Shown here: piece after piece, positions 8,121 to 15,211 of the stretch
How the letters are laid out: each line of letters opens with the position of its first letter
Position numbering within the stretch: the stretch's first letter is position 1
Source: DASVEG01 sp036380695
GTDB taxonomy: Bacteria; Actinomycetota; Acidimicrobiia; Acidimicrobiales; CADCTF01
Length of the DNA: 19,030 nt
Reading direction: 5' to 3'
Assembly (NCBI GenBank): GCA_036380695.1
Contig: DASVEG010000124.1
Coordinates: forward strand, 1 to 19,030
Notes under the pieces: model-generated
The model's input: only the letters and a program-made list of their open reading frames with translations
What the model was told of the DNA's origin: nothing
The model's database searches: none
Made by a program: the position numbers and the translations under genes

Positions 8121-8130
8121 GCCGGTCGAA
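8109..8130 (+). terminator. Perfect 9-bp inverted repeat at the HAD/cupredoxin gene boundary
   Basis: TTCGACCGG (8109-8117) and CCGGTCGAA (8122-8130) flank a TAGG loop that contains the last base and a half of the HAD stop codon region. It ends two bases before the AGGGGAGG Shine-Dalgarno of the first cupredoxin gene. No T-run follows, so it may be an mRNA-stability or processing hairpin, a weak terminator, or a dyad operator. Confidence 0.5.
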
Positions 8131-8142
8131 AGGGGAGGTCTC

Positions 8143-9414
8143 ATGCGGCGACCGGTTCGGCGAAGGATGGCGGTCGTGGCGCTCGTGGCCGCCGTCGCGC
8201 CCGCGTGCGGTTCCGAAAGCGGTTCGGCGGGCGGCGGCGGAGAGACGCGGACCGTGCTCGCCGACTACCAACACGACGAGTTCGCGTCGGCGTTCCTGCG
8301 CTACTACCCCGAGCAGGTGAAGGTGCGCCCCGGCGACACGGTCCGTTTCAAGCAGACGTGGACGGGCGAGCCGCACAGCGTGACGATGGGCCGCGCCGTC
8401 GACGACATGGTGAAGAACCTTCCGCTCATCCAGAAGTACGAGTCGGTGGAGGAGGCGCTCGCCGCGGGCGAGACGCAGGAGACCATCGACAACCTGCTGG
8501 CCAGCTTCGGGAAGGTTCCCGGGATGGTCGGCCAGGGCGACTTCGAGGTGTTCCAGGCGGGCGCGCAGCCTTGCTACATCGCGGACATGGAAGACGTGCC
8601 GGAGTTCTCGATCGACGACGTGCCGAACCCCGACGCCGAGTGTCCTCCTGGCGGGAAGCGTAAGCCCGCGTTCAACGGGCGCCAAGCGCTCTACAACAGC
8701 GGCTTCATCCCGTACGAAGGCGAGAAGGGCAACGTCTTCGACGTGCCCGTCGCGAAGGATGCGGAACCGGGCACGTACACGTACTTCTGCAACTACCACT
8801 GGCTCGGCATGTCGGGGACGATCGAGATCGTGAAGCCGACAGCGTCGATCCCGTCGCAGTCGGAGGTCACCCGGCAGGCGCGCCAGGAGATCGAGGCGGA
8901 CGCGAAGGTCGCGCTGAAGAAGGTGCGAGACGCGGAGCGTGCCGCGGCGAAGGGCAAGGTCGGCGACCTCAACCCGCCGCTCTCGGGACTGACGTCCGAC
9001 GACGAGTTCGCCGTCATCATCAACGAGTTCGTCCCTCGGAAGGCGCGGGCGAAGGTCGGGCAGAAGGTGACGTGGACCTTCGACGGTTTCGTCCACACGG
9101 TGAGCTTCAACGTGCCGAAGTACTTCCCGCTCTTCACCACCGCGAAGGACGGCACGGTGACGTGGAACCCCAGGGCACACGAACCGGTCGGGTTCGAGGT
9201 GCCGGACGACCTGCCAGCCTTCGACCGGCAGGAAGGGGCACCCGAACCTCGCGCCCTCGACGCGGGCGAGTGGGACGGCAGGGGCGGCTTCTTCTCCTCC
9301 GGTGCCCTCGGCCCGCCGGACACGTTCTCGCTGACGTTCACGCGCCCGGGCACTTACCGGTACGCGTGCGTGCTGCACCCGCAGATGATCGGGACGGTCG
9401 ACGTCCGGCCCTGA
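8143..9414 (+). CDS. Lipoprotein with two type-1 copper (cupredoxin) domains, copy 1
   Basis: A 423-residue protein. A signal peptide ends in a lipobox-like APAC (C22), so it is probably anchored on the outer face of the membrane. Cupredoxin domain 1 has the ligands H78 (GEPHSVTMG) and C216, H219, M223 (YFCNYHWLGMSG). Domain 2 has H318 (VHTVSFN) and C409, H412, M415 (ACVLHPQMIG). Both sites therefore keep the full His-Cys-His-Met set expected for blue copper. The first domain has an insertion of roughly 90 residues between His and Cys compared with plastocyanin, and the insertion contains C144 and C167, a likely disulfide. A charged helical linker (about 240-275) joins the domains. ATG 8143 has GGGAGG 5-6 bases upstream. 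Electron transfer or copper binding is inferred; no redox partner gene is adjacent. Confidence 0.85.
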   Translation: MRRPVRRRMAVVALVAAVAPACGSESGSAGGGGETRTVLADYQHDEFASAFLRYYPEQVKVRPGDTVRFKQTWTGEPHSVTMGRAVDDMVKNLPLIQKYESVEEALAAGETQETIDNLLASFGKVPGMVGQGDFEVFQAGAQPCYIADMEDVPEFSIDDVPNPDAECPPGGKRKPAFNGRQALYNSGFIPYEGEKGNVFDVPVAKDAEPGTYTYFCNYHWLGMSGTIEIVKPTASIPSQSEVTRQARQEIEADAKVALKKVRDAERAAAKGKVGDLNPPLSGLTSDDEFAVIINEFVPRKARAKVGQKVTWTFDGFVHTVSFNVPKYFPLFTTAKDGTVTWNPRAHEPVGFEVPDDLPAFDRQEGAPEPRALDAGEWDGRGGFFSSGALGPPDTFSLTFTRPGTYRYACVLHPQMIGTVDVRP

Positions 9415-9476
9415 CGGCCCATGTAACCGTGCGTGACGCTCGTCGCTGACCGCCGCAAAGGGCTCAGATCGCTGGC

Positions 9477-10718
9477 ATGCGTGCCGAACGGACGTCCGTG
9501 AGAGGTCGGAGCGCGCTGGGGCGCATGGGTCGCACGCGTGTGGCCGCGGTCGCGGCGTGCGTCGCGCTCGTGGGCGCCTCGTGCGGTGCCATCACCGGTG
9601 GCTCCGGTGGCGACACGCGGAGGGTGCTCGTCGACTTCAACCACGACGAGTTCGGCGCCTCGTTCCTCAACTACTTCCCGAGCACGATCAAGGTGCACCC
9701 GGGCGACAGGGTGCAGTTCCGGCAGCAGTGGACCGGCGAAGCCCACACGGTGACGATGGGGACGCTGGTCGACACCCTCGGCAAGCCGTACTGGGACCTT
9801 CTCGACCCGGCACGTGCCGGCGAGGACGTCGACGTGCCCTCGGAGCCTCCGGACGCTCCCGGCTTTGACAAGCTCCCGACGATGCTCGACCGCACCAGGC
9901 GCAAGCTCGTGCAGACCGCGGCGCAGCCGTGTTACCGCGACTCGTGGGTGCCGCAGGTGACGAACGTCGACGAGCCTTGCCCCAAGCGATCGCAGCCCGG
10001 CTTCGACGGCAAGCAGGCGTACTACAGCAGCGGCTTCCTGCCCCAGGGCGACGAGGAGGGCTCGACGTTCGAGCTCGAGCTCGACGGGGACATCCTCCCG
10101 GGGACGTACCACTACTACTGCAACTATCACGGCCCGGCGATGAGCGGCGTCGTCGAAGTCGTCCCCGATCGTGAGCCCATCCCCACGCAAGTCGAGGTGA
10201 ACCGCCAGGCGAAGGCGGAGGCCGAGCGTTACCTCGACGAGCTCGCCGAGGTGCTCGAACGCCAACGCGCGGGCCAAGACCTCCCGCTGCCCGTCGTCGG
10301 CGGTTACCCACGCGCCGAAGACGTGGCCGACCTCCCGTTCTTCACCGCGCTGCACAACGAGTTCGTGCCCGCGACGATCGACGCGAAGGTCGGCGAGAAG
10401 GTGACGTGGACCTTCTACGGTGGGCACACGCTGAGCTTCAACGTGCCCAAGTACTTCCCCGTCTTCACCGTGCGGGAGGACGGGTTCGTCACGTTCAACC
10501 GCCGCGCCATCGACCCGGTCGGGTGGCCGGGCCGGCCGCAGACGAAGGGACCAGCGCACGTCGACGCAGGCGAGTGGGACGGTACCGGCGGGCTGCGGTC
10601 GACGGGCGGCGACTTCGGCAAGGACGACACGTTCAGCATCACGTTCACGCGTCCCGGCACCTATCCGTTCGCATGCCTGATCCACCCCGCGATGGTCGGC
10701 CGGGTGAACGTGTCGTGA
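9477..10718 (+). CDS. Lipoprotein with two type-1 copper (cupredoxin) domains, copy 2
   Basis: A 413-residue paralogue of the preceding gene with the same domain order. The lipobox is VGASC (C36). Domain 1 ligands are H90 (GEAHTVTMG) and C215, H218, M222 (YYCNYHGPAMSG). Domain 2 ligands are H317 (GGHTLSFN) and C400, H403, M406 (ACLIHPAMVG). The insertion in domain 1 again has two cysteines (C152, C168), although much of the insertion sequence differs from copy 1. The linker is helical and acidic (about 240-275). The start is uncertain: ATG 9477 gives a long basic N-region, while ATG 9525 (M17) gives a signal peptide of usual length; neither has a strong Shine-Dalgarno. Its TGA overlaps the GTG of the histidine kinase, which suggests the kinase is translated with it. 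Confidence 0.85.
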   Translation: MRAERTSVRGRSALGRMGRTRVAAVAACVALVGASCGAITGGSGGDTRRVLVDFNHDEFGASFLNYFPSTIKVHPGDRVQFRQQWTGEAHTVTMGTLVDTLGKPYWDLLDPARAGEDVDVPSEPPDAPGFDKLPTMLDRTRRKLVQTAAQPCYRDSWVPQVTNVDEPCPKRSQPGFDGKQAYYSSGFLPQGDEEGSTFELELDGDILPGTYHYYCNYHGPAMSGVVEVVPDREPIPTQVEVNRQAKAEAERYLDELAEVLERQRAGQDLPLPVVGGYPRAEDVADLPFFTALHNEFVPATIDAKVGEKVTWTFYGGHTLSFNVPKYFPVFTVREDGFVTFNRRAIDPVGWPGRPQTKGPAHVDAGEWDGTGGLRSTGGDFGKDDTFSITFTRPGTYPFACLIHPAMVGRVNVS

Positions 10719-12976
10719 CCGCGGTCGCGCCGCCTGACGCTCCTGCGGGCGAAGCCGCGACGGCGGGAATGGACGCGCGCCAGCGCACGGACCGCGCGCC
10801 GCGCCCGTCGGCGTGGCGGCGCGCCGGCCACCTCGCGTTCCTTGTGTTCTTCGCGGCGTACCTCGGCTTCGCCATCGTCGTGCTCGCGCTCGGTGTCGCA
10901 GCCGTCGTCGCGAGCAACAACCTCGGCTTCCACGACTGGCTGCACGAGGCCGCGTTCACCTCGGGCACGTGGGGCCGCCTCGCGGACCGGGTCGCGAAGT
11001 CGTCCCATCACGTGGAGACGTGGTGGCAGTTGGCGATCGACTACGGGTTCAGCCTCTTCAACATCGCGCTGGCGCTCGTGCTGGTGTGGCTGCGTCGGCA
11101 CGAGCGGACGGCTCGGCTGCTCGCCATCGCGATGGTCGGCACCGCCGGAATCTTCAACCTGCAAGCCCACGCGGTGTACGAGCGCTTGGACCCGACCCGC
11201 TTGGAGGAGCTGACGCACGACGCGTTCCACATCGTCGCCGCGCTCTCGTACATCGCAGCGCTGCTGCTCTTCCCCGACGGGCGGCTCGTGCCCCGCTGGC
11301 GCGGGTGGTGGTCCGGGTCGTTCGTTGCCGCCGCCGCGCTCGCCGTCGTGTCGCTCGTATGGCTGACGCGAGGCAACGACCGTACGGTCGGCCTCGTCAT
11401 CGGGTTCGGCGTCATGACGCCCGTCGTCGGCGTCGGCGCCCAGCTGTACCGCTACCGCCGCCCGTCGCTCGCCGTCGAACGCCAGCAGTCGCGGCTGCTG
11501 TTCTGGGCGCTGTCGCCTTCGCTGCTCGTCGGGCTGTTCGCCCTCGTCTACGCGCTGGCGAACAACGCCGGGCCGGAGTTCGAGGGCAGGCCCGGCTTGC
11601 TCTACCTGCCGGTCGAGGTGTTCCGCGTCTTCCAGCCGGTGTTCAGCATCATCCCCATCGCGCTCTTCATGGGCATCCTCCACTACCGGCTGTGGGACGT
11701 CGACCGCCTCATCAGCCGCACGCTCGTGTACTCGGTGCTCGCGGGCTTCGTCTCCGTGGTCTACGTCGGCGTCGTCGTCGGGTTCGGCGCCGTGGTCGGC
11801 GGTGCCAACACAGAGAACCTCGGGTTGTCGATCGTCGCGACGGGCATCGTCGCCCTCGCGTTCCAACCGGTGAAGGAGCGCGTCACGCGCTTCGCGAACT
11901 ACCTCGTCTACGGCAAGCGGGCCACGCCGTACGAGGTGCTGTCGGAGTTCACCCAACGCGTGTCGGAGACGCCAGGCACCGACGAGCTCGTCTCGCGGAT
12001 GGCGCGCATCCTCGCCGAGGGGACCGCGGCGCGCCGCGCCGACGTGTGGCTCAAGGTCGGCAACGAGCTTCGGCCCGCAGCGTCCTGGCCGGCCGACCTC
12101 GAATGCCCGAACCCCCTCACGATCACCGGCCGCGAGATCCCGTGGATCGAGAACGTGACCGCGGTCGCGGCCGTGCGCCACCAGGGGGAGCTGTTCGGCG
12201 CGCTGTCCGTGACGAAGCCGCCGAACGAGTCGCTCACGCCGACCGAGGAGAGCCTGCTCGACGACCTCGCGCGGCAGGCCGGTCTCGTGCTCAGGAACGT
12301 GCAGCTGACGGCCGACCTGTTGAGCCGCCTGCAAGAGCTGCGCGCGTCGCGCCAGCGGCTCATCGCCGCGCAGGACGAAGCGCGGCGTCGACTCGAGCGG
12401 AACCTCCACGACGGCGCGCAGCAGCAGCTCGTCGCGCTCAAGGTGCAGCTCGCGCTCATGGAGGGCATGGTCGGAGACCTCGGGCCGGAGGCCCAGGTGC
12501 TCGGCGACATGCTCGGCATGGTAAAGGGCCAACTCGGCGACGCGCTCGAAGACCTCCGCGACCTCGCCCGCGGCATCTTCCCTCCGCTCCTCGCCGCCGA
12601 GGGTCTCCCGAGCGCGCTGGCCGGCCAGGCCCGCAAGGCGACGGTGCCGGTCGACGTCGAGGCCGTCGGCCTCGGGCGGTACAGCCAGGACGTCGAATCC
12701 GCGGTCTACTTCTGCGTGCTCGAGGCGCTGCAGAACATCCAGAAGTACGCGGAGGCAAGCCACGTCGTCGTCCACCTCGAGGAGGAGGACGGGCTGCTGT
12801 CGTTCGAGGTGGTGGACGACGGCCGGGGGTTCGACCCGGCGACGACGCCGCACGGCGCGGGCGTGCAGAACATGCGCGACCGCGTCGAGGCGCTCGACGG
12901 CAGCCTCGACATCCTCTCGTCGCCCGGAGGCGGCACCCGCGTCGTCGCGCGGGTCCCCGTCACCCGTCGAACGTGA
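10715..12976 (+). CDS. Polytopic sensor histidine kinase (GAF-like, HisKA_3, HATPase_c)
   Basis: About 753 residues from a GTG overlapping the previous stop (GTGA). Roughly 8-10 hydrophobic segments occupy residues 37-390, including the LLLFPDGRLVPRWR and HYRLWDVDRLISRTLVY motifs common in actinobacterial kinases of this type. A GAF-like region (about 400-535) follows. The dimerisation helix carries the phosphoacceptor H565 (ARRRLERNLHDGAQQQL), typical of NarL/DesK-class kinases. The ATP-binding domain has N674 (ALQNIQKYAEA), VVDDGRGFD and GAGVQNM (from about 714). It should autophosphorylate and signal to a LuxR/NarL-type regulator, but none is encoded in the window. Position suggests it may sense the state of the cupredoxins or the redox status of the envelope. 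That link is inference. Confidence 0.92.
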   Translation: MTAVAPPDAPAGEAATAGMDARQRTDRAPRPSAWRRAGHLAFLVFFAAYLGFAIVVLALGVAAVVASNNLGFHDWLHEAAFTSGTWGRLADRVAKSSHHVETWWQLAIDYGFSLFNIALALVLVWLRRHERTARLLAIAMVGTAGIFNLQAHAVYERLDPTRLEELTHDAFHIVAALSYIAALLLFPDGRLVPRWRGWWSGSFVAAAALAVVSLVWLTRGNDRTVGLVIGFGVMTPVVGVGAQLYRYRRPSLAVERQQSRLLFWALSPSLLVGLFALVYALANNAGPEFEGRPGLLYLPVEVFRVFQPVFSIIPIALFMGILHYRLWDVDRLISRTLVYSVLAGFVSVVYVGVVVGFGAVVGGANTENLGLSIVATGIVALAFQPVKERVTRFANYLVYGKRATPYEVLSEFTQRVSETPGTDELVSRMARILAEGTAARRADVWLKVGNELRPAASWPADLECPNPLTITGREIPWIENVTAVAAVRHQGELFGALSVTKPPNESLTPTEESLLDDLARQAGLVLRNVQLTADLLSRLQELRASRQRLIAAQDEARRRLERNLHDGAQQQLVALKVQLALMEGMVGDLGPEAQVLGDMLGMVKGQLGDALEDLRDLARGIFPPLLAAEGLPSALAGQARKATVPVDVEAVGLGRYSQDVESAVYFCVLEALQNIQKYAEASHVVVHLEEEDGLLSFEVVDDGRGFDPATTPHGAGVQNMRDRVEALDGSLDILSSPGGGTRVVARVPVTRRT

Positions 12977-13045
12977 CGGAAGACCGCCGGCTGCGCCCGT
13001 GTTGCGCCGACGGTGGGCGACAATGGTGCAGGGAGTGATGACACC

Positions 13046-13912
13046 GTGAGTCGCAACACCATCAAGACCTACATCCTGCTCGCGGGCCTCGGCGGCCTCG
13101 TCGTGCTGATCGGTTCGTTCTTCGGCCGGGGCGGCGCGATCCTCGGGCTCTCCATCGGGCTCGTGATGGTCGGGGCGTCGTACTGGTTCTCCGACAAGAT
13201 CGCGATCCGCGTCGCGCGCGCCGTTCCGGTCACCGAGCAGGAGATGCCCGAGTACTACGGCATCGTCCGCGAGCTCGCCGACCGCGCCGGCATGCCGATG
13301 CCGAAGCTGTACGTGACGCCAGACCCGCAACCGAACGCGTTCGCCACCGGCCGCAACCCCGAGCACGCCGCCGTCGCCGTCACCCGCGGGATCCTCGAGA
13401 TCCTCGACGCGAACGAGCTGCGGGGCGTGCTCGCGCACGAGATGAGCCACGTCGGCAACCGCGACATCCTCATCGGGTCGGTCGCCGCTGCCGTTGCCAT
13501 GGGCGTCACGTTCGTCGCGCGCATGGCGATGTGGGCGGGGATGTTCGGTGGGTTCGGCGGTAGCGACGACGAGGACCGCCCCAACCCCGTCGCCCTGATC
13601 GCGCTCGCGATCCTCACGCCGATCGCGGCGATGGTCATGCAGATGGCGCTGTCGAGGTCCCGCGAGTTCGAGGCCGACCGCACCGGGGCACTCCTCATCG
13701 GCGACGGCGAGCCGCTGGCCCGCGCCCTCGAGAAGCTGGAGGTCGGCGCGAAGCGCATCCCGATGGACATCGACCCCGCGCATGCCCAGGCGTTCATCGT
13801 CAACCCGCTTACCGGTCGCGAGATGCGCTTCGGCAACCTCTTCCGCAGCCACCCGTCGACCGAACAGCGCGTCGAGCGCCTCCGCAACCGCGAGTGGTCC
13901 CGCACCATCTGA
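13046..13912 (+). CDS. htpX: HtpX-type M48 membrane metalloprotease
   Basis: A 288-residue zinc protease close to the usual HtpX length. Two N-terminal membrane segments (TYILLAGLGGLVVLIGSFFG and GAILGLSIGLVMVGASYWF) are followed by the HtpX block RELADRAGMPMPKLYVTPDPQPNAFATGRNP. Then come the zinc site HEMSH (131-135), two more hydrophobic stretches, and SREFEAD (EFEAD 207-211, with E207 as the third ligand). HtpX degrades damaged membrane proteins. GTG 13046 is chosen because GGGAG (13031-13035) lies 10 bases upstream; a GTG at 13013 would add 11 residues unlike the family. A GACAAT box at 13018-13023 could be a -10. It begins about 70 bases after the kinase gene, so it may have its own promoter or be read through. 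Confidence 0.93.
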   Translation: MSRNTIKTYILLAGLGGLVVLIGSFFGRGGAILGLSIGLVMVGASYWFSDKIAIRVARAVPVTEQEMPEYYGIVRELADRAGMPMPKLYVTPDPQPNAFATGRNPEHAAVAVTRGILEILDANELRGVLAHEMSHVGNRDILIGSVAAAVAMGVTFVARMAMWAGMFGGFGGSDDEDRPNPVALIALAILTPIAAMVMQMALSRSREFEADRTGALLIGDGEPLARALEKLEVGAKRIPMDIDPAHAQAFIVNPLTGREMRFGNLFRSHPSTEQRVERLRNREWSRTI

Positions 13913-13921
13913 CGGTCGCCA

Positions 13922-13956
<35 letters not shown>

Positions 13957-13965
13957 ACCCAACCC

Positions 13966-14021
13966 CGCCGCTTTTTCGCAGTAGTCCGCGCTGGGCGCGG
14001 TAGTACTGCGAAGAAGCGCCG
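13966..14021 (+). terminator. Large imperfect hairpin between convergent htpX and yajQ
   Basis: The left arm (13966-13985) and right arm (14002-14021) pair over about 20 bases with three mismatches. The core TTCGCAGTA pairs with TACTGCGAA. The loop region itself contains CCGCGC and GCGCGG, extending the stem. No T-run follows on either side, so it is not a textbook intrinsic terminator. Its position between two converging genes fits a bidirectional transcript-end or blocking structure. Confidence 0.55.
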
Positions 14022-14033
14022 TTGGGGAACGGG

Positions 14034-14522
14034 TCAGTCGCGGAAGTTCTGGAACTGCAGGGGGATGTCGAGCTCGGTGGCCTTGAGCGCGGCGATGACC
14101 TGCTGGAGGTCGTCGCGCTTCTTGCCGCTCACCCGCACCTGATCGCCCTGGGTCTGCGACGACACGCCCTTGAGACCCATGTTCTTGATCGTGACGTTGA
14201 TCCGCTTGGCGTGGTCGGACGAGATGCCGGCCTTGATCGTCACCAACTGGCGCACGGTGCCCTTCGCCGCGGGCTCGACCTTGCCGTAGTCGAGGGCTTT
14301 GAGCGACACGTTGCGACGCACGAGCTTCTCCTGGAGCACCTCGATCAGCGCCTTCAGCCGGTCTTCGGTCGACGTGGCGAGACGGATCTCCTGGCCCGCT
14401 ATCTCGATGCTCGAGCCGGTGTCCTTGAAGTCGTAGCGGGTGGAGACCTCACGCTTGGCTTGGTCGACCGCGTTGCGGACTTCCTGCATGTCGACCTCGG
14501 AGACGACGTCGAAGGTGGGCAT
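14034..14522 (-). CDS. yajQ: YajQ family nucleotide-binding protein
   Basis: A 162-residue protein, the usual length for YajQ. It starts MPTFDVVSEVDMQEVRNAVDQ, followed by the hallmark RYDFKDTGSSIE, EDRLKALIEVLQEKLVRR, AKGTVRQLVTIKAGIS, AKRINVTIKNMGLKGVSSQTQGDQVRVSGKKRDDLQQVIA, and ends DIPLQFQNFRD. YajQ proteins have two ferredoxin-like domains and bind nucleotides or RNA; in Xanthomonas a member binds cyclic di-GMP. The role in actinobacteria is not established. The ATG at 14522 has no good Shine-Dalgarno, but TAGCGT lies 6 bases upstream, suggesting a leaderless mRNA. It is divergent from tRNA-Tyr with only 26 bases between them. Confidence 0.95.
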   Translation of the reverse strand: MPTFDVVSEVDMQEVRNAVDQAKREVSTRYDFKDTGSSIEIAGQEIRLATSTEDRLKALIEVLQEKLVRRNVSLKALDYGKVEPAAKGTVRQLVTIKAGISSDHAKRINVTIKNMGLKGVSSQTQGDQVRVSGKKRDDLQQVIAALKATELDIPLQFQNFRD

Positions 14523-14528
14523 GCCCCG

Positions 14529-14538
14529 ACGCTATCCT
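14529..14538. promoter_or_regulatory. Overlapping divergent -10 elements for yajQ and tRNA-Tyr
   Basis: On the minus strand TAGCGT (14534-14529) lies 6 bases before the yajQ ATG. On the plus strand TATCCT (14533-14538) lies 10 bases before the first base of tRNA-Tyr, the same distance as TACTAT before tRNA-Thr. The two hexamers share the TA at 14533-14534. No clear -35 boxes are seen. Confidence 0.45.
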
Positions 14539-14548
14539 TCGTCTTCCT

Positions 14549-14630
<82 letters not shown>

Positions 14631-14751
14631 CGTACACGCCTCGTCGCCCGCCCTACTCCCCTCGGACGGGGCGGTGCGCACGGCGGCCTCGTGCTCGTCG
14701 CATCCGTGTTCGCCGCACGCTCCGCACCTGCAATCAGCGGAATGCATGCCG

Positions 14752-14757
14752 TAATCT
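14752..14757 (+). promoter_or_regulatory. Candidate -10 for the secreted-protein gene pair
   Basis: TAATCT lies about 40 bases before the GTG at 14798. That would leave a short leader carrying AAGGAGA (14788-14794). No recognisable -35 is present. The rest of the gap after tRNA-Tyr (14631-14751) shows nothing I can identify. Confidence 0.35.
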
Positions 14758-14797
14758 GTCCGCACCGGAGAGAGGTACCGACACACAAGGAGAGCAC

Positions 14798-15211
14798 GTG
14801 CGCAAGCTCTTGCTGTTCCCTGCCGCGTCGGCCTTCGTCTTCGTAGGGACGGTGGCGGGCTCATCGCTGGCGGACAGCGGGCAGCCCGGGAACCTCCCGG
14901 AGAAGGCGAGAGGGCTCACCTGCGGCAGGGGCGAGAACGTTCTCACGGGGATATTCGAGGCCGCACCGAACGAGGCCGCTAGCCCTGACGCCGAGCAGGC
15001 GTTGGCGACGCTGCTCGACGCGGCGTTTCCCGCGCTGGTGGACGACCGCGACACGTTCGTGCGCAACGACCGCGCCGCGGCACGCGTCGACTTCGAACTG
15101 CGAGAAGACGGCGCGCGCCGCATGGTCGTCGCGACGCGGGAGATTGCCGAAGGGCAATGGGGCATCGCCTCCGTCGCGGTCTGCTCGGGAACGGCAAGGG
15201 GGGCGAGGTGA
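14798..15211 (+). CDS. Small secreted protein of unknown function
   Basis: I do not recognise the family. The 137-residue product begins with a basic residue pair and a hydrophobic stretch (VRKLLLFPAASAFVFVGTVAGSSLA), a likely signal peptide cleaved near residue 25. The mature part is about 110 residues, acidic and Ala-rich, with two cysteines (in LTCGRGENV and SVAVCSG) that could form a disulfide. It ends with alternating strands (ARVDFELREDG, RRMVVATREIAEGQWGIASVAV). GTG 14798 has AAGGAGA 4-5 bases upstream. Its TGA overlaps the GTG of the metalloprotease gene, so the two secreted products are probably made together. It could be a partner or inhibitor of that protease, but this is inference. 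Confidence 0.75.
   Translation: MRKLLLFPAASAFVFVGTVAGSSLADSGQPGNLPEKARGLTCGRGENVLTGIFEAAPNEAASPDAEQALATLLDAAFPALVDDRDTFVRNDRAAARVDFELREDGARRMVVATREIAEGQWGIASVAVCSGTARGAR

Noticed and set aside
13013..13045. Upstream GTG start for htpX
   Set aside because: The extra 11 residues do not resemble HtpX N-termini, and the Shine-Dalgarno GGGAG is placed for GTG 13046.
10661..13852. Minus-strand open frame of more than 1000 codons opposite the kinase and htpX
   Set aside because: The composition is Arg, His, Asp and Glu repeats typical of the antisense of high-GC genes. The plus strand has unmistakable kinase and protease motifs.
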